Source of the DNA: Heliocidaris tuberculata
Taxonomy: Eukaryota > Echinodermata > Echinoidea > Camarodonta > Echinometridae
DNA: 64,000 nt
Assembly: GCA_025618425.1 (NCBI GenBank)
Contig: CM046847.1
Coordinates: 3,208,259 to 3,272,258, forward strand
Direction: 5' to 3'
Below, one piece after another: positions 48,573 to 61,000 of this stretch. The position numbers were made by a program, and so were the translations under genes. Below the pieces are notes generated by a model. The model searched no databases. It saw only the letters and a list, made by a program, of their open reading frames with translations, and was not told the DNA's origin. Each line of letters begins with the position of its first letter. Position 1 is the first letter of the stretch.

Positions 48573-49018
48573 CTATCTCCTGGATTTCCCACCCCTGCCC
48601 CACTTCTTTCCAGACTTCCATTTCCCCTTACCTCTCCCCCTCCCTCGCCCCGATCCTCTACCCCCTGCCCCCCTGCTGGTGGATCTCTTTGGAGTTTTCT
48701 CCCTTCCTGTTGTGTTGAACTGATTCTTGAAGTCAATCAAACAAGGTGGGTTGTGCTTCAGGCTTTTGAAGGCCTTAATGGGCGAGTCACTGAAAGGGAT
48801 CATGGAAGGATCTTGAAGGACTCTATCCTCTCCATCGACTTCATCATCGTCGTCGTCATTGCCATTCCCGTCATCGTCGTCAGAGTCCATGAGGTATGCA
48901 TCAAGAGCACTGGGTGAGTTTGGACCACTCTCTTCATCAGAAGATAGGTCTCTGTTTCCTGATCTGAGATGCGATGTCGAAGTGGCCTCACCCCCATTCA
49001 CGTTTACTGCTCTTTTAG
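48573..49018 (-). CDS. UIMC1: UIMC1 exon 15, conserved C-terminus
   Basis: Acceptor TCCTCAATAG, stop TAG at 48,573-48,575. Residues 1290-1437. Acidic runs (DSDDDDGNGNDDDDDE) precede DSPIKAFKSL and CLIDFKNQF. This matches the end of human RAP80, where a similar SPVKSF...CLVDFKKQ stretch also precedes a short basic tail. The tail here is longer, with GRGRGRGKGK and many Lys/Arg. Confidence 0.9.
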
Positions 49019-52000
49019 CTATTGAGGAAACAACAATTATAACAAAGATTAAATCAGGAGGCATGCCTATAAATAATCATAACTCGTAAAAAATTTTAGG
49101 ATATCAAAAATGCTTGTACCACAAGAGAATGAGAGACGTCAAATTATCAAGAAACTCACTTCACTGGCATTTGAAGTTGAATTTTTGAAATCTTGTCCCA
49201 TCTTTTTCTACAAATAAATTTCAATTTCAATGTTTCCTTCCATATCATTTTACACAAACAATTATTTAAGATCTGCTCAATCAATAGTACCATATCTGTA
49301 ATGATACCACACAAGTCTGAAATAGTACTAACTAATTTTCCCAAATGCATGACTACAAGTACTAATTTTCATTGCAAACTACATGATTTTATGCAAATTA
49401 AGACTGAAATCCCCATTAAAAATCACAAGAAATAAGAAACAATGAAAAAAACAGTAAAGGAACTAATTTTTAATGATTTAAATGACAATGGAAACCTCCA
49501 TATACATTTAAACTGTCATGCATGACTAGTCCAATCTGCAAGCACCAACAGGAGATGAATTTGGTAGTGAGAACAATAACGACAGGCAAAGGAACGAGAG
49601 GACTGATGGTGTCTGGTCATAAAAAGCATGCATGAAACAGACAACGGTCAACATGCAAACACGAAGACAACTGAACACCGAAACTAATCTAACCATTGGG
49701 TGTCGTTTATCTCCCCCCTGATTTAGCATCACTTAAGTCCGTCTCTCGAGATCATCTTCTTCTAACACACCTCTGGTTCCTTGTGCAGTGTTGTTCCCCC
49801 TCCTCGAGCACGATGCCCCCACCGTTGACGATCCCCCTACTGCTGTGGACGACGTCTGCCTCCTGCTAGATGCTGTGGAGGTGCTCACAGCACTCGGGAT
49901 CGCATCACGACCGTTCTCGTCACCAAGTGCAACAGACTTTCTGGTGTTTCTTGATGGGGTGTCAGCGCTGCTGGTAGATTCCACCTGGGAGTTGTTGGTG
50001 GCATCCATGCGGTCTAGCTCGTTCTGGACGTGTGCTTGGTAGTGAGACTTGTAGATGAACTTGTTGCAGATAAAGCATCTCTCTACCTCTCCTGGTTCAG
50101 ATTCCTCCTCATCATCGCTGTCTACAGTATGACTCGAGGTACTGTAACAGGCAGAGAGAAAAATCTGATTTTGAAACTTAGGGTGAAATTCAGAGTGGTC
50201 ATACCATCATTTCTGGCATGACATTCAATGACTATTATAAGTACTTCATCCCTTTTGCAGCTCTAAATTTTTAAGTTGTGAGAGAATGCGATAAATTACG
50301 AAAGAATTATAATTACAAACTTGTGTGGATGTGAAAGGATCACTGCTTTTAAGTAAGTAATAACAACAATTTGGTAACATTTTATCTTTTTTTATTGGAA
50401 AAAATTGCGTCATGTTTAAAAATTATTTTTTGGCCAATACTGGTACATGTACTTGTGTTGATTTCTGAATAGCTCCCTCTGCGACAAAAGCAAGATTTTC
50501 ATTTCTTACAAACGAGTTACAGAACATGTGAACTTTAAATTTCATAGGCAGTATCTGCACGATGTCTACCATACCTGTGCAAAGTTTCGCAGAATTTGGT
50601 GTTAGTCTGCGAAAGGGATGAAGTACCTTAAGGCAAGCTACAGTGGATAAAAATCTGTTTGTCACAATAACAGGATTTTATGCAATATGCTAAGGAGTAT
50701 TAAATTTGAAATGATACCATTTAATGCAATAGATGGAAATGAAGAATATAAGTTAGAAAAATCAGCAAAGAAGCATGATAATACCACAAATTTAGGCCTG
50801 AATAATTTCCATAATTTTAAATTAGAATAGTTAGAATAGTTTAAGTTTATATAAGCATCTCTAATTTGTCTTGGGGACAAAGCTTCTTTTCAAAAGCTAT
50901 CGTTATGAATTACCCATTGTAAAATAATGAAATGAATTTCATTTCATAAACCTCACCAGAAATCCACAATACCGTCTACTTACGTTTTAGATTGCCACTT
51001 AGCCCTTTTGGGGTGCCTTGACGATGAGGAGGAGGGGCCAGGAGCGGTTACAGTGATCTCATTTCGCCGCACCATGTCTAGGACCGCATTATCAAAATGG
51101 CTCATACTACCAACACTGGATGTGGGACTATCACTCGTGTTCTCAGAACTGGGAAATGTGCGTTTCCTGTACAGAAAAAGTAGATAAAGTGAGCAAGAAT
51201 GATACAGTGATATGTTTTCAAGGGCGAACAAAATGTGACATGTCTATACTTTTCACATCTTTCAAAGTCTTATGGTCCTTATATTAATTTCTATTTTAAC
51301 ACAAGTTTAAAAAAAAAAAAATGTAATCCATAAAGGAAATTTATGTAATATCAAATAAAAATTTTAAACTGTCACTTTGTTAAAGCTCATATACAGTTTT
51401 GGTAGCAAAAAGGAAATTGGAAAGAAACGTGTTAAATATAGTCTCATGTTGTTTTCCATGTATCAAAAGATGTTTGTACTAGATCATTCGGTATTCCATC
51501 AATGATTTCCTGTGAATTTTACCGTAAATATATAAGGAATGCTAGATCACAGCAGTATACTGCCCTACGCTAGGACCTTTCCACCCCGATTCTCCCCGCA
51601 CAACCATCTTGAGGCTTCGCAAGGAGATAGCATGTGTATCACTGTGTGTAGGTTTTGAACGCGTGTATGGTGTATAGTAAAGTTGTTGGGAGTTTATATC
51701 CCTGACCCGGCACCTAAATTATTTTTTGCCTCTCATTTGTTTAACATGTCACTTTAGGACATGAAATCTTCACAGCATCTTTGTATTGCTAGTAGACCTC
51801 TATCTTGCTTTTTATCAACAAAAAATGCAATAAATCTGACGAAAAGTTTTTGAGGGCTTACCAAAACTAAACATTACCTTTAAGTGCATGTGCATAGAGA
51901 CGGCACCATATACTGTGCTATATACATGTAAGCTGAATATTAATATAAATTTTATCAGAAAATAATGTCTAGGTTTCTTCAATACACAGAGTCCTCCAAT

Positions 52001-55000
52001 CTACAATTCTAACTTTATTAAAGAATGAATGATTTGGCCTGAAAAGAATTCAAATTTCATTCCAAACCCCTGTCACCTTTGTCTAAATTATATAAGTTTT
52101 CATACATATGATCTAAGAAATCCTATTAAGAAATCTTATTCATCACTGGGAGAGCCCTCTGTATTATGAAATTGCTCCTTATGTTCTCCTTGCATTATGG
52201 TGATCCCCAACTCTCACCTGACATTCTGTCTCCTGGCAGGTCTGCTGGTCTCCTGTGCCTCAGAGACGATTACATCATCATCATCGCCATCATTGTCTGC
52301 CTCGTCCTCTGATGACGTCCGGTCCAGCATCTCCATCCTAGCTATCATTCTGTCTCGAGGACTAGGGGGTCTGGCAGGAACGGGTCTTGGTCTTCTAACA
52401 GGCTCTGGCCTTACAGGTTCTAATTGGGAAACGTTACATTAAATCACATTAATATTCTAAAAGATTCATACAGATATATGAAAAGTCAAGACATCAAAAT
52501 TAACAGTGTTTATTAAAGAGCAATTTATGAAACCAGTATTTCTGAAATGTTTTGTACAGAAACAAATGCAAAATGTTGATTTTTGTTCAATTTTGGCCTA
52601 ACTCTCTACTAAGAGAGATGAAGTGATCTACCAGCAGATGGTCAGACTACCATACATTGATCAATGCAATCAAACAGACACTTGCAACTGGTTAAAGAAA
52701 TTTACTAAATACCTGTGTTCTCCACCGGACCATTGCACTCTGCAGCATGGACCTCAATGACAGTCATGGCAAATGTCACCCCACACAGAGGGCACTGGAC
52801 ACCATCAGCTTCTTGTTCATCACCTCCATGTTCCTGGACCACTTCTTCTTCCACTTCATTGCCTTCATCTTCTCTAGCTGGTTGCATGTTCTCTTGTAGC
52901 TCTTCGTCTCTTCGCCCACCTCCTTCATCAAGGATGTTGTCATCTATCTCAGCTATCGGGGAGTTTGTTCCTATGCTCACTGCTGCTTCATTGGAGTTCT
53001 GGCAGGAAATTATGTTATAAAATTATGTTATAAACCATAATATAACATAAAACATAAAATAACATAATCAACAAAGGCCCAATCATTATGAATTATTTGT
53101 TCTTCTTGTAATGGCACTGTGCTTACATGAGGCTATCTACAACATGATTCAAATAACTATGTATTATCCAAAAGTGGATGTACTCTCTGAACATGTACCC
53201 AGCAGAGAGGCGTGAACACAAATTTTGGTTGAAGTTTTTAATTCTTTTATTTGGTAATAAAAGGACAGAAAAATAATGTATAGATTTTATGACATACATC
53301 ACTCTTAACAATTTCGAGATGAGGTATGGACTGAAAGCTGTTGTATAGATGTAATCAAAGAAAAGTCAAGACACTTAAATGTGAAAATCTAGATATACAA
53401 ATCTGAAGAAAGGTTCATACACTTGAATGCATTTGACAATGTTCTACTGCTGTGAACTGACACGATGTTCTGAAATAAAGTACACAATACATTCATCAGG
53501 ATGACTGCATAACAATGTACAAACTGAAAAAACCTACCTGTAATTCTGTATCCTGATCAACCTCTTCATCAGACTGCTTATCCTGCCTTCTCATTTCATT
53601 TTCCTCTTCATCTTCACCACTTCTGGCTGATAAGTGGTCAACAACATCTCCTCCACTATTGTCTACAGCACCATTGATTTGTTTCTGTTCAAGACTTGAG
53701 CTGTTTTCCTGGACTACAGTTTCCTCTTCTTCAATTTCAACATTGTTCGATTCACCTGACCTGTTTACATTGCTACTGCCCACATCTCCAACACCATTTT
53801 CCTCTGGACGGGTAAACCTTGGTTGATTTGCTTTGTAGTAATGAAGTCTCACTTCCTCAAAGCTATGACCTAGTTCATACATTGAGCTGGAGGTAAGCTT
53901 AGATGTTGCAGGAGCTGCATCGCTATTACCACCTTGTTCAGCATGGTTTGTGGAGGTGGGACACGTTCTTGCAGGATCAGCTGCAGAATCAGCACCTGTC
54001 CTTGAGGTAGGCACACCAGGGCATACAGTCCCAGAGGCAATTGCCTCTTGGTGTTGGTCAACACTCGACACTGCACGTCTCCCTCCATTATCAGGAACAG
54101 TAGATGACACTCCTGAAGCACTCTCAGCAATGACAGCAGCCTGTGTCCTCGCATCACTGTCCACCCTGAGCCTAGGTGACGATGGCTGAGGACTCTCCAT
54201 CTTGTCCCTGTTATTCTGCACAGTTCGAGGTGAGCAATGCCCAACTTGCCTTGTGACACCGCTGGATGGTCTCACAAGTCCTCGACTAGATTTCCCACCA
54301 AAGACTGGAGATCTAAGCGAACTACTTGACTGAGATTCAGCTGGAGTGGACCTTCTTGGAGACACTGTTGCTGTCAAAGGAGTCCTTGTAGTTGTGTTCC
54401 CAGGAACAACTTCCACATCAGCATCACTTTCATCTGAACTTGATAATCTATTCTTTGCTTCTCTCTTCTCACTCATATCAGATTTACTGATCCACTCTCC
54501 AGCTCTACTCTTCTGTACAGGAGAAACCTTACTGACGAGAGCTCTTGAACTCGACACTTCATCACCAGTCTTCAAACTCACTGATCCCACCGTCCTAACA
54601 TTGTTCTGGACACCTGATGACCCTCTGACAGATCTTGTCCATTCCACTTTAGGTTTAAATGCTGCAGGTCTTGCTTCTGCCTGCTGATTCCCACTAACTG
54701 TCCTCACTATGTTGGCATCATTGTTATTATGAAAGACTTTGCTAATGTGTCCCAACTCCGTTCTCAGGGGCTTCACCAGTCTGGCCTGGTTGGCCACTTC
54801 AGGATCATTCTCCTGGCTATTTCCTGCGCTCTCCTCATCTGACGACAAAAGCCACTGGAAGACTTTCTGGCCTCGTTTCTTGTGGACGATGGTGTCCTTG
54901 ACATGAGGTCCTACCATAACAGGCTTCCCAAATTCCATCCTATGCCTCTGCTTTGCTTGAGCCTTAAGGAGACGCAACTTGTACTGGCAGAACAGTCGCA

Positions 55001-58000
55001 AAATGACGGTAGTGTAAGCATTTGGTAAGACTCCATGAGGCGTCAGGAATGGACTCTTGTGATTAGGCTGAAGAAATGTAAAAGAGAGCAATTTGTTTAT
55101 AAAGCCTATTTCAATAAATTATTCATTATTAATTTATTTAGTTTTTCATTATTCTGCAGATAATAACTGTTGTGCAGTAGTAATCACTACAAGCCCCTTC
55201 CCCTTTCATGTTCTGACCACCTACAATCAGAAGCCTTGTTCCCACGCTCCCATATGATGATGTTATCTTTAATCCCCATCCCCCAGACCAATTGTTTATA
55301 ATCTCCTCTTATCCCTTCCTCCCAGACCACTTCCTGATTAATGTAAACATTTCCAGATACCAGCACCTGTACCAATAAATCAGCCCCTACCCTGTATACT
55401 CCCAAATCTTCCCACATTACAGACCCATGAGGCTTATATTATAGAAGGGGTTCTCCTTTGAACTCCAGGGAGAATAGAGAATTTAGGGAGATGACTGCTG
55501 ACATCGTGGGAGTATAGTCACCATCAGACTTGCTCTAGGCTTCATCGTTGATATACTCATCTGTACCTTCATTTTGTATTTCATCTTAATAAATGCTATG
55601 CTCTACAGCCTCCATCTGTAATTGACTATTGTGAACGGTTCATCATTATGTACTCTCTCTATCAGTGTTGGGTCCAAGACCAGAGGGTCCGAGATCAAGA
55701 TCAAGATCAAGATCAGACAGTCCGAGATCAAGATCAAGATCCGCAGCTCGAGATCAGAACATCTGAGATCGAGATCAGATATGTCCGAGATCAAGATTAA
55801 GATCGAGGTTACTGATGCCGATCTCGAGACTGGTCTCGAGATCAAGATCGATGTCAAGATACCCAACACTGAGTCATGTTTTCGCTGATTGGTGAACGAT
55901 TTTAAAAGCTTTTTCGTTTGATAATTCACGTAATAACAATGTTTATCTCGAGCAAAAGTTCCAAGAACAGAAGCTCCGAGATCAAGATCAAGATCAAGAC
56001 CAACACCTTCCAGATCAAGATCGATCTCGAGGTACCCAACACTGCTCTCTATACTCAAGAAAGCTAAATCTAACTTATACACGATCCCCAACACAACAAA
56101 ATTTTCAATTTGAACGAAAAAAGAAAAAAAAAACCCACATACCTCAATATGAATTTGGTGAAATAATAATTTGAGGAAACAGAACTTCATGTTGGTTAAA
56201 ATGTTGTGATTTAGAATTTCAATATCAAATTTCCATATCAAATGTCTTTTTTCAATGAATTTCTAGGAATCTGTCCTCACATTTAAATTTCAATGCAGTA
56301 AACACACAATATCTTCAATGTTTAAAATATATCAAAATGAGACATTTATCACATACGTAGGTTGACAGATTTCAGAAGCTTACCTTTCTGTGAATCAGGA
56401 ATAATGACGTCACCAAGGTAGACCACAACCAAGAAAGAAAAAGAGGAGAGAAATGATACAATTAAAACCAGAAACTCTTGGGAGACTGTACGGAGTCTGA
56501 ACCACTCCCCAAACTTGTGAACATTAAATGAATGCCAAGTTTCTGGTTCTTTAGTATGCTCTGTTTTGAATTTTTTTACTTTCTTTGTTATTGTTCCTTA
56601 TATTAAAGTAACATAATACATTTTGGAATAACAATTTACAAAGAAAAGAAACAAACTTTCATTCAAGCAATCAAGATCAAATCTATCATAATAATTCTAG
56701 GAATAACTAGGTATTACCTGTGATCTACAAGTGGTATCCCTGCATTGTCTGGGAACCTTTGCGGGAAGTCGATGAAACCTGGATCTTGAGAGGGCGGTGC
56801 GCTACTGCTCTCATCGTCGTCACTGGCTTGGACTTCCACATCGACCTCTGATCCATCGGAGTCTGGTTCCTGGGCCAGCCTTGGGGCCTTGGTCTTGTTG
56901 CTGGTGGTCCTAGATTCAAAACTTTCCTCGCCATCTCTCTTCCTTTTTCGCAAACTCAGCCTGGTTCTCCGTGAATCCATATTGGAACTGCCACTGCAAT
57001 ACAAGTGTTATCAAATTCATTAACAGAACTCACAACAAAGCCCCATTTGATAAAACAAAACTCCCTGTACAATGAAACGTTACAGATACTTTTGTAATGT
57101 ATATATTTTCTAATTAAGAGGTTTTCATTATGACTATGAAAAATAAGATGAACATCTAAATTTGTTTGTCTACAACTGTAAATGCCATCACTTTTGTTAG
57201 GTAAAAATTAAAGACTGTCGGATCATAGTCAAAAGCAGGATTACTAAAATAACTCCTGAACTACTCACATATTTCCACTCTCTTTATTTTAAAACAAGAT
57301 ATAATTTTCTGCCTACAATGTTGAACAAGGGGGTACAATCCCCTTACCTTAATCCCACCCTGCAACCCCACCCACTGCTGCTACACTTCTGGACCCCCCC
57401 CCCCCCCCACACCATTTCTCCTGCGATGACTTACCCTCTCTCTTCCTCTTGACTGTGTGTTGATTCAGGCTGAGGCTGCAAGAAATGAGACACCGAGGGC
57501 GAAAAGATCATAAAATACAATATCACAAAGGGGCAAGTCTAGAGTGACCTGAAATTACGATAATTCTAGTCACTAGATCAGTTAAGTTCTCTGTTTTAAT
57601 GCAGTTAGACATTCACTCTATTTTTACTTCACACAAAATGTTACTGACAAAAGGTGTGGTACTGTCAAGGTTATTAGCACTACATAGATCCAAATTATTA
57701 TTATTACAATAGAATATTTGAGGCAATATTCTTACCTCATACTCCTGATAGGATCTCTGACTATCAACAAACAATTCCTGTGACAGCTCGTCCTGGTCTT
57801 CCATAACATCAAAGATATCTATGCTTCCCTCTTGGCTGTTACGGTCTGCCAGAGGGCCTACTTTAGCGACAGCCTTTTCGCTGGATTGAGTTGGGTAACT
57901 GCTTGAGGCACGGGGTGGCTGTCCAGCTGTTATCTCCTACATTAAAGTTTAGCAAACAAATGAGCTCTTCCATACTAGGCACATTTAATTCACATATGTA

Positions 58001-61000
58001 TGTTTTAAAAGTCTGAACGATTCACTTTATGACACTCATTATAGACAAATACATGTATTCACATTATTTCTAAAGTATTTAGTGACAACACATTAAACAT
58101 TAACATCATACAGTTTTAAAAATGATGTCTATCAAATCTACAACTCTTTCCAAAAAGCAAATGTAATGTTGTTATCCTTATACCATAAACAAAATTCAGT
58201 TATTGGAATGCATTCATTTACTTACATGTATACCATGTTTTTACCAATAGGCTCTAAATCAATACTCAAATTAAAAAAAAAGAAAGTTCTTATTCTATCT
58301 CACCTCTTCATCAGACTGGAGCAAGATGGATGAGCTTGCAGAGCTGACATCATCATCACCGTTCCCGTCTTCATCGACATCATCCATCACATGACCTCCA
58401 GCTTCATCTGCTACACCCCTCTCATCCTCGTTACTGATATCAGTGACATTGCTATCCTCCCCGTCACTGCTTCCTCCACCACCACCTGGACCACTGTTCT
58501 CAAGAGATGTACCACTTCTTCCGCTTGTCTGGGCCTGTGCCTCACCATGGACAACCAAACCCACATCCTCCAGGCCAGAAGAGCTCCCATCGCTCTCTTC
58601 TCCAACTCCATTGTTGGTCTGAACCCCGTCTTCTCCATCACTCTCTTCATTGCTGATGACACCATCACTGGTTGAATTGGTTACTGATGTGACTTGCATC
58701 TCCTGACGACTCAGCTCTAGGGCTCTCTGATAAGGATAAACATGAACATCAAAAAGTGCATAACATCTGATTATTTTAAAAATCATGTAAAAAACATTTC
58801 TGTTTAATTCTTAATGAATTTCTACATGCGCCTTGAGCACTCCACAGAGTGGATTTGGCGCTATACAAGTTACATCTATTATTATTATTATTATTATTAA
58901 CATAATGAAATCTAGGGACACTGATTTTCCGCGATCACGGAAAACGGACGGAATTCACGGAAATGACCATTTGAAACGGAAAATGCAATTTGGAACGGAA
59001 AGTCGCGGAAAACCCTTTTCACCTCAAAATTTTTCATTTTTTCAAGAATAAAATCGTAAAACTTACACTATTCTTGTGATTTGTTATGCAATGAAAAAAT
59101 ATCGGGCCTAAAATCATGGTTAATAACTCCGAATACTTAGCGATATTCGTCAGATCCTTCGGAGACAGGGCGCTGCCATTTTGTTTTGCTGGACCAATGG
59201 AGATTGTGACACAAAGTACGGTACAATAGGCCTATAGGAGCAGCGAATCCCTATTAAGCAAGCTAGGCACATACTCATGCGGCCGAGAGGGAAGTAAGGC
59301 GGGATTGCCGTACACAGCCAGCACATTTTTAGTATTACGTAGACATTACGTAGACATAAACTAGGCAAGCACACGCCAGCAGCGGGCGCTAAGTGCGGCG
59401 AGATTGTACACATGCTGTTGTACAGTTTGAAAAAGGGGCTGGCGTGTGCGCCTAACATCGATCGATCACTGACATGACAGCCAAGACTGAAATGTTTTCG
59501 TCGATGTCAGTGCAATAGAGTGCTCAGAAATCGTAAGAGTTCTGTGCATCATGTTGAAATAATCTGCTTCCTGGGTACTACACAGATTTTCATAGTTTGT
59601 CATGTAAGATTCCTTTTTGATCCAGTCATGATTATCAAATGCAAGTCGAATACCTGAATTTCAACTGACTCTGTAATGTTAGAACATTTGTACCCTACAA
59701 GTTCATGTTTGTATGCAAATCTTATGTAAATGGAATTGATTTTTTTTCATGTGTACAAAGTCTACGGCAAAACGGAATTTACGTTTTTCAGCCCATCTGA
59801 AACAGAAAAGGCCATTTTTTGAAACGGAAAATCAGTGTCCCTAGAAATCCAATCAGTCTTCGAAAGAATTATGGTATTCATTTATATCCAAGATGGAATA
59901 GCATGCAGGAAAAATTTAACATTGTACAAAATTTAAAATACTGATGGGATTATACTTCTAAATAGAACCACTGTAAGAAATTGTCCTGAATGATATTCAA
60001 AACCAGCATTACTTATTGATAGTAGAAAACTAGGCAAATATAAGATTCCATACATTTAGTGACCATAAAATTTGCATTATAGCTTTCATTTTTAAATTTA
60101 TTTTGTTCATACTTTAACCAATACACATTCTGATTTTACTACTCTGACTTGAAACACCTTCCCAAAAAGGTTGGATTGCCTTTTAATCAACATTCTGAAA
60201 AATTGGGGTGGTCAACTTACCTGAAAATCTTCCTCCTCACGCTGCCTTACTGCAATTTAATGGAAATTTTAAAAAATGACAGAAAATCGACTATCACACA
60301 TGTAATTGACAAATTGCCTTATAATGCATATCCTCTACTTTACCATAGTATGTTACCATCAACATATTACACATTCAAATAATTACCTTGCATTTCCTTA
60401 AAGACATGGAAAAAAAATACTCTTCGGGTATGATATATTATCAAATATACCTTGCATTCTGAGGTGATCGGCATGCCAGTCACCAAAGAATCTATAATTT
60501 CAATTGGTGCCTTGAAAGGAGTACATGGTATATTGGATTTATATCCTACAACAGTAAGCCTAGATAGATAAAAAATACAAATTGAATGTAGAATCTAGAC
60601 CTACATACAATGAGAGGCTTATGCAAAAACACTGTTGCAATATTGATAGCTTCAAAATATCCAGAATAACAAAAAAGTGACGTCAAAATATTGATATAGC
60701 AAAAAATATACAGAGGTCAGTCACACAGTATCCATTCTTTCTTCATGGTGAAAGTATTTCATGTCACACGAGACATTCCTGGCCAATTCCTGCAGAAGAA
60801 TTTTATGATGTAGGACATAAATCAGGCTAATTTCATGATTAATACATTTCTTTCTCAGCTTCAGGCTCAGGCTAGCATGTGTTCACATAACATTTGTTTT
60901 CTGAAAATCGGCTTACAACTTTCATCAACTTATGGAAATCTTCTGTTAAATTGGCTAGTGGAAAGAATTGGATGGATTTGGCATACTTCTCTGTTCATCC

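Noticed and set aside
53870..54687. Overlapping frames in exon 10 on both strands
   Set aside because: They are shadows of the phase-consistent UIMC1 exon.
55068..55091. ATG at 55,091 as start of the 531-codon frame
   Set aside because: A polypyrimidine tract and CAG acceptor end at 55,068, so these bases are intron. The true start is far upstream at 62,350.
55603..56241. 212-codon minus-strand frame rich in Ile, Leu and Asp
   Set aside because: It is a reading of the GATC hexamer repeats in a UIMC1 intron.
58391..58675. 94-codon + strand frame
   Set aside because: Antisense shadow of UIMC1 exon 5, with no splice or family support.
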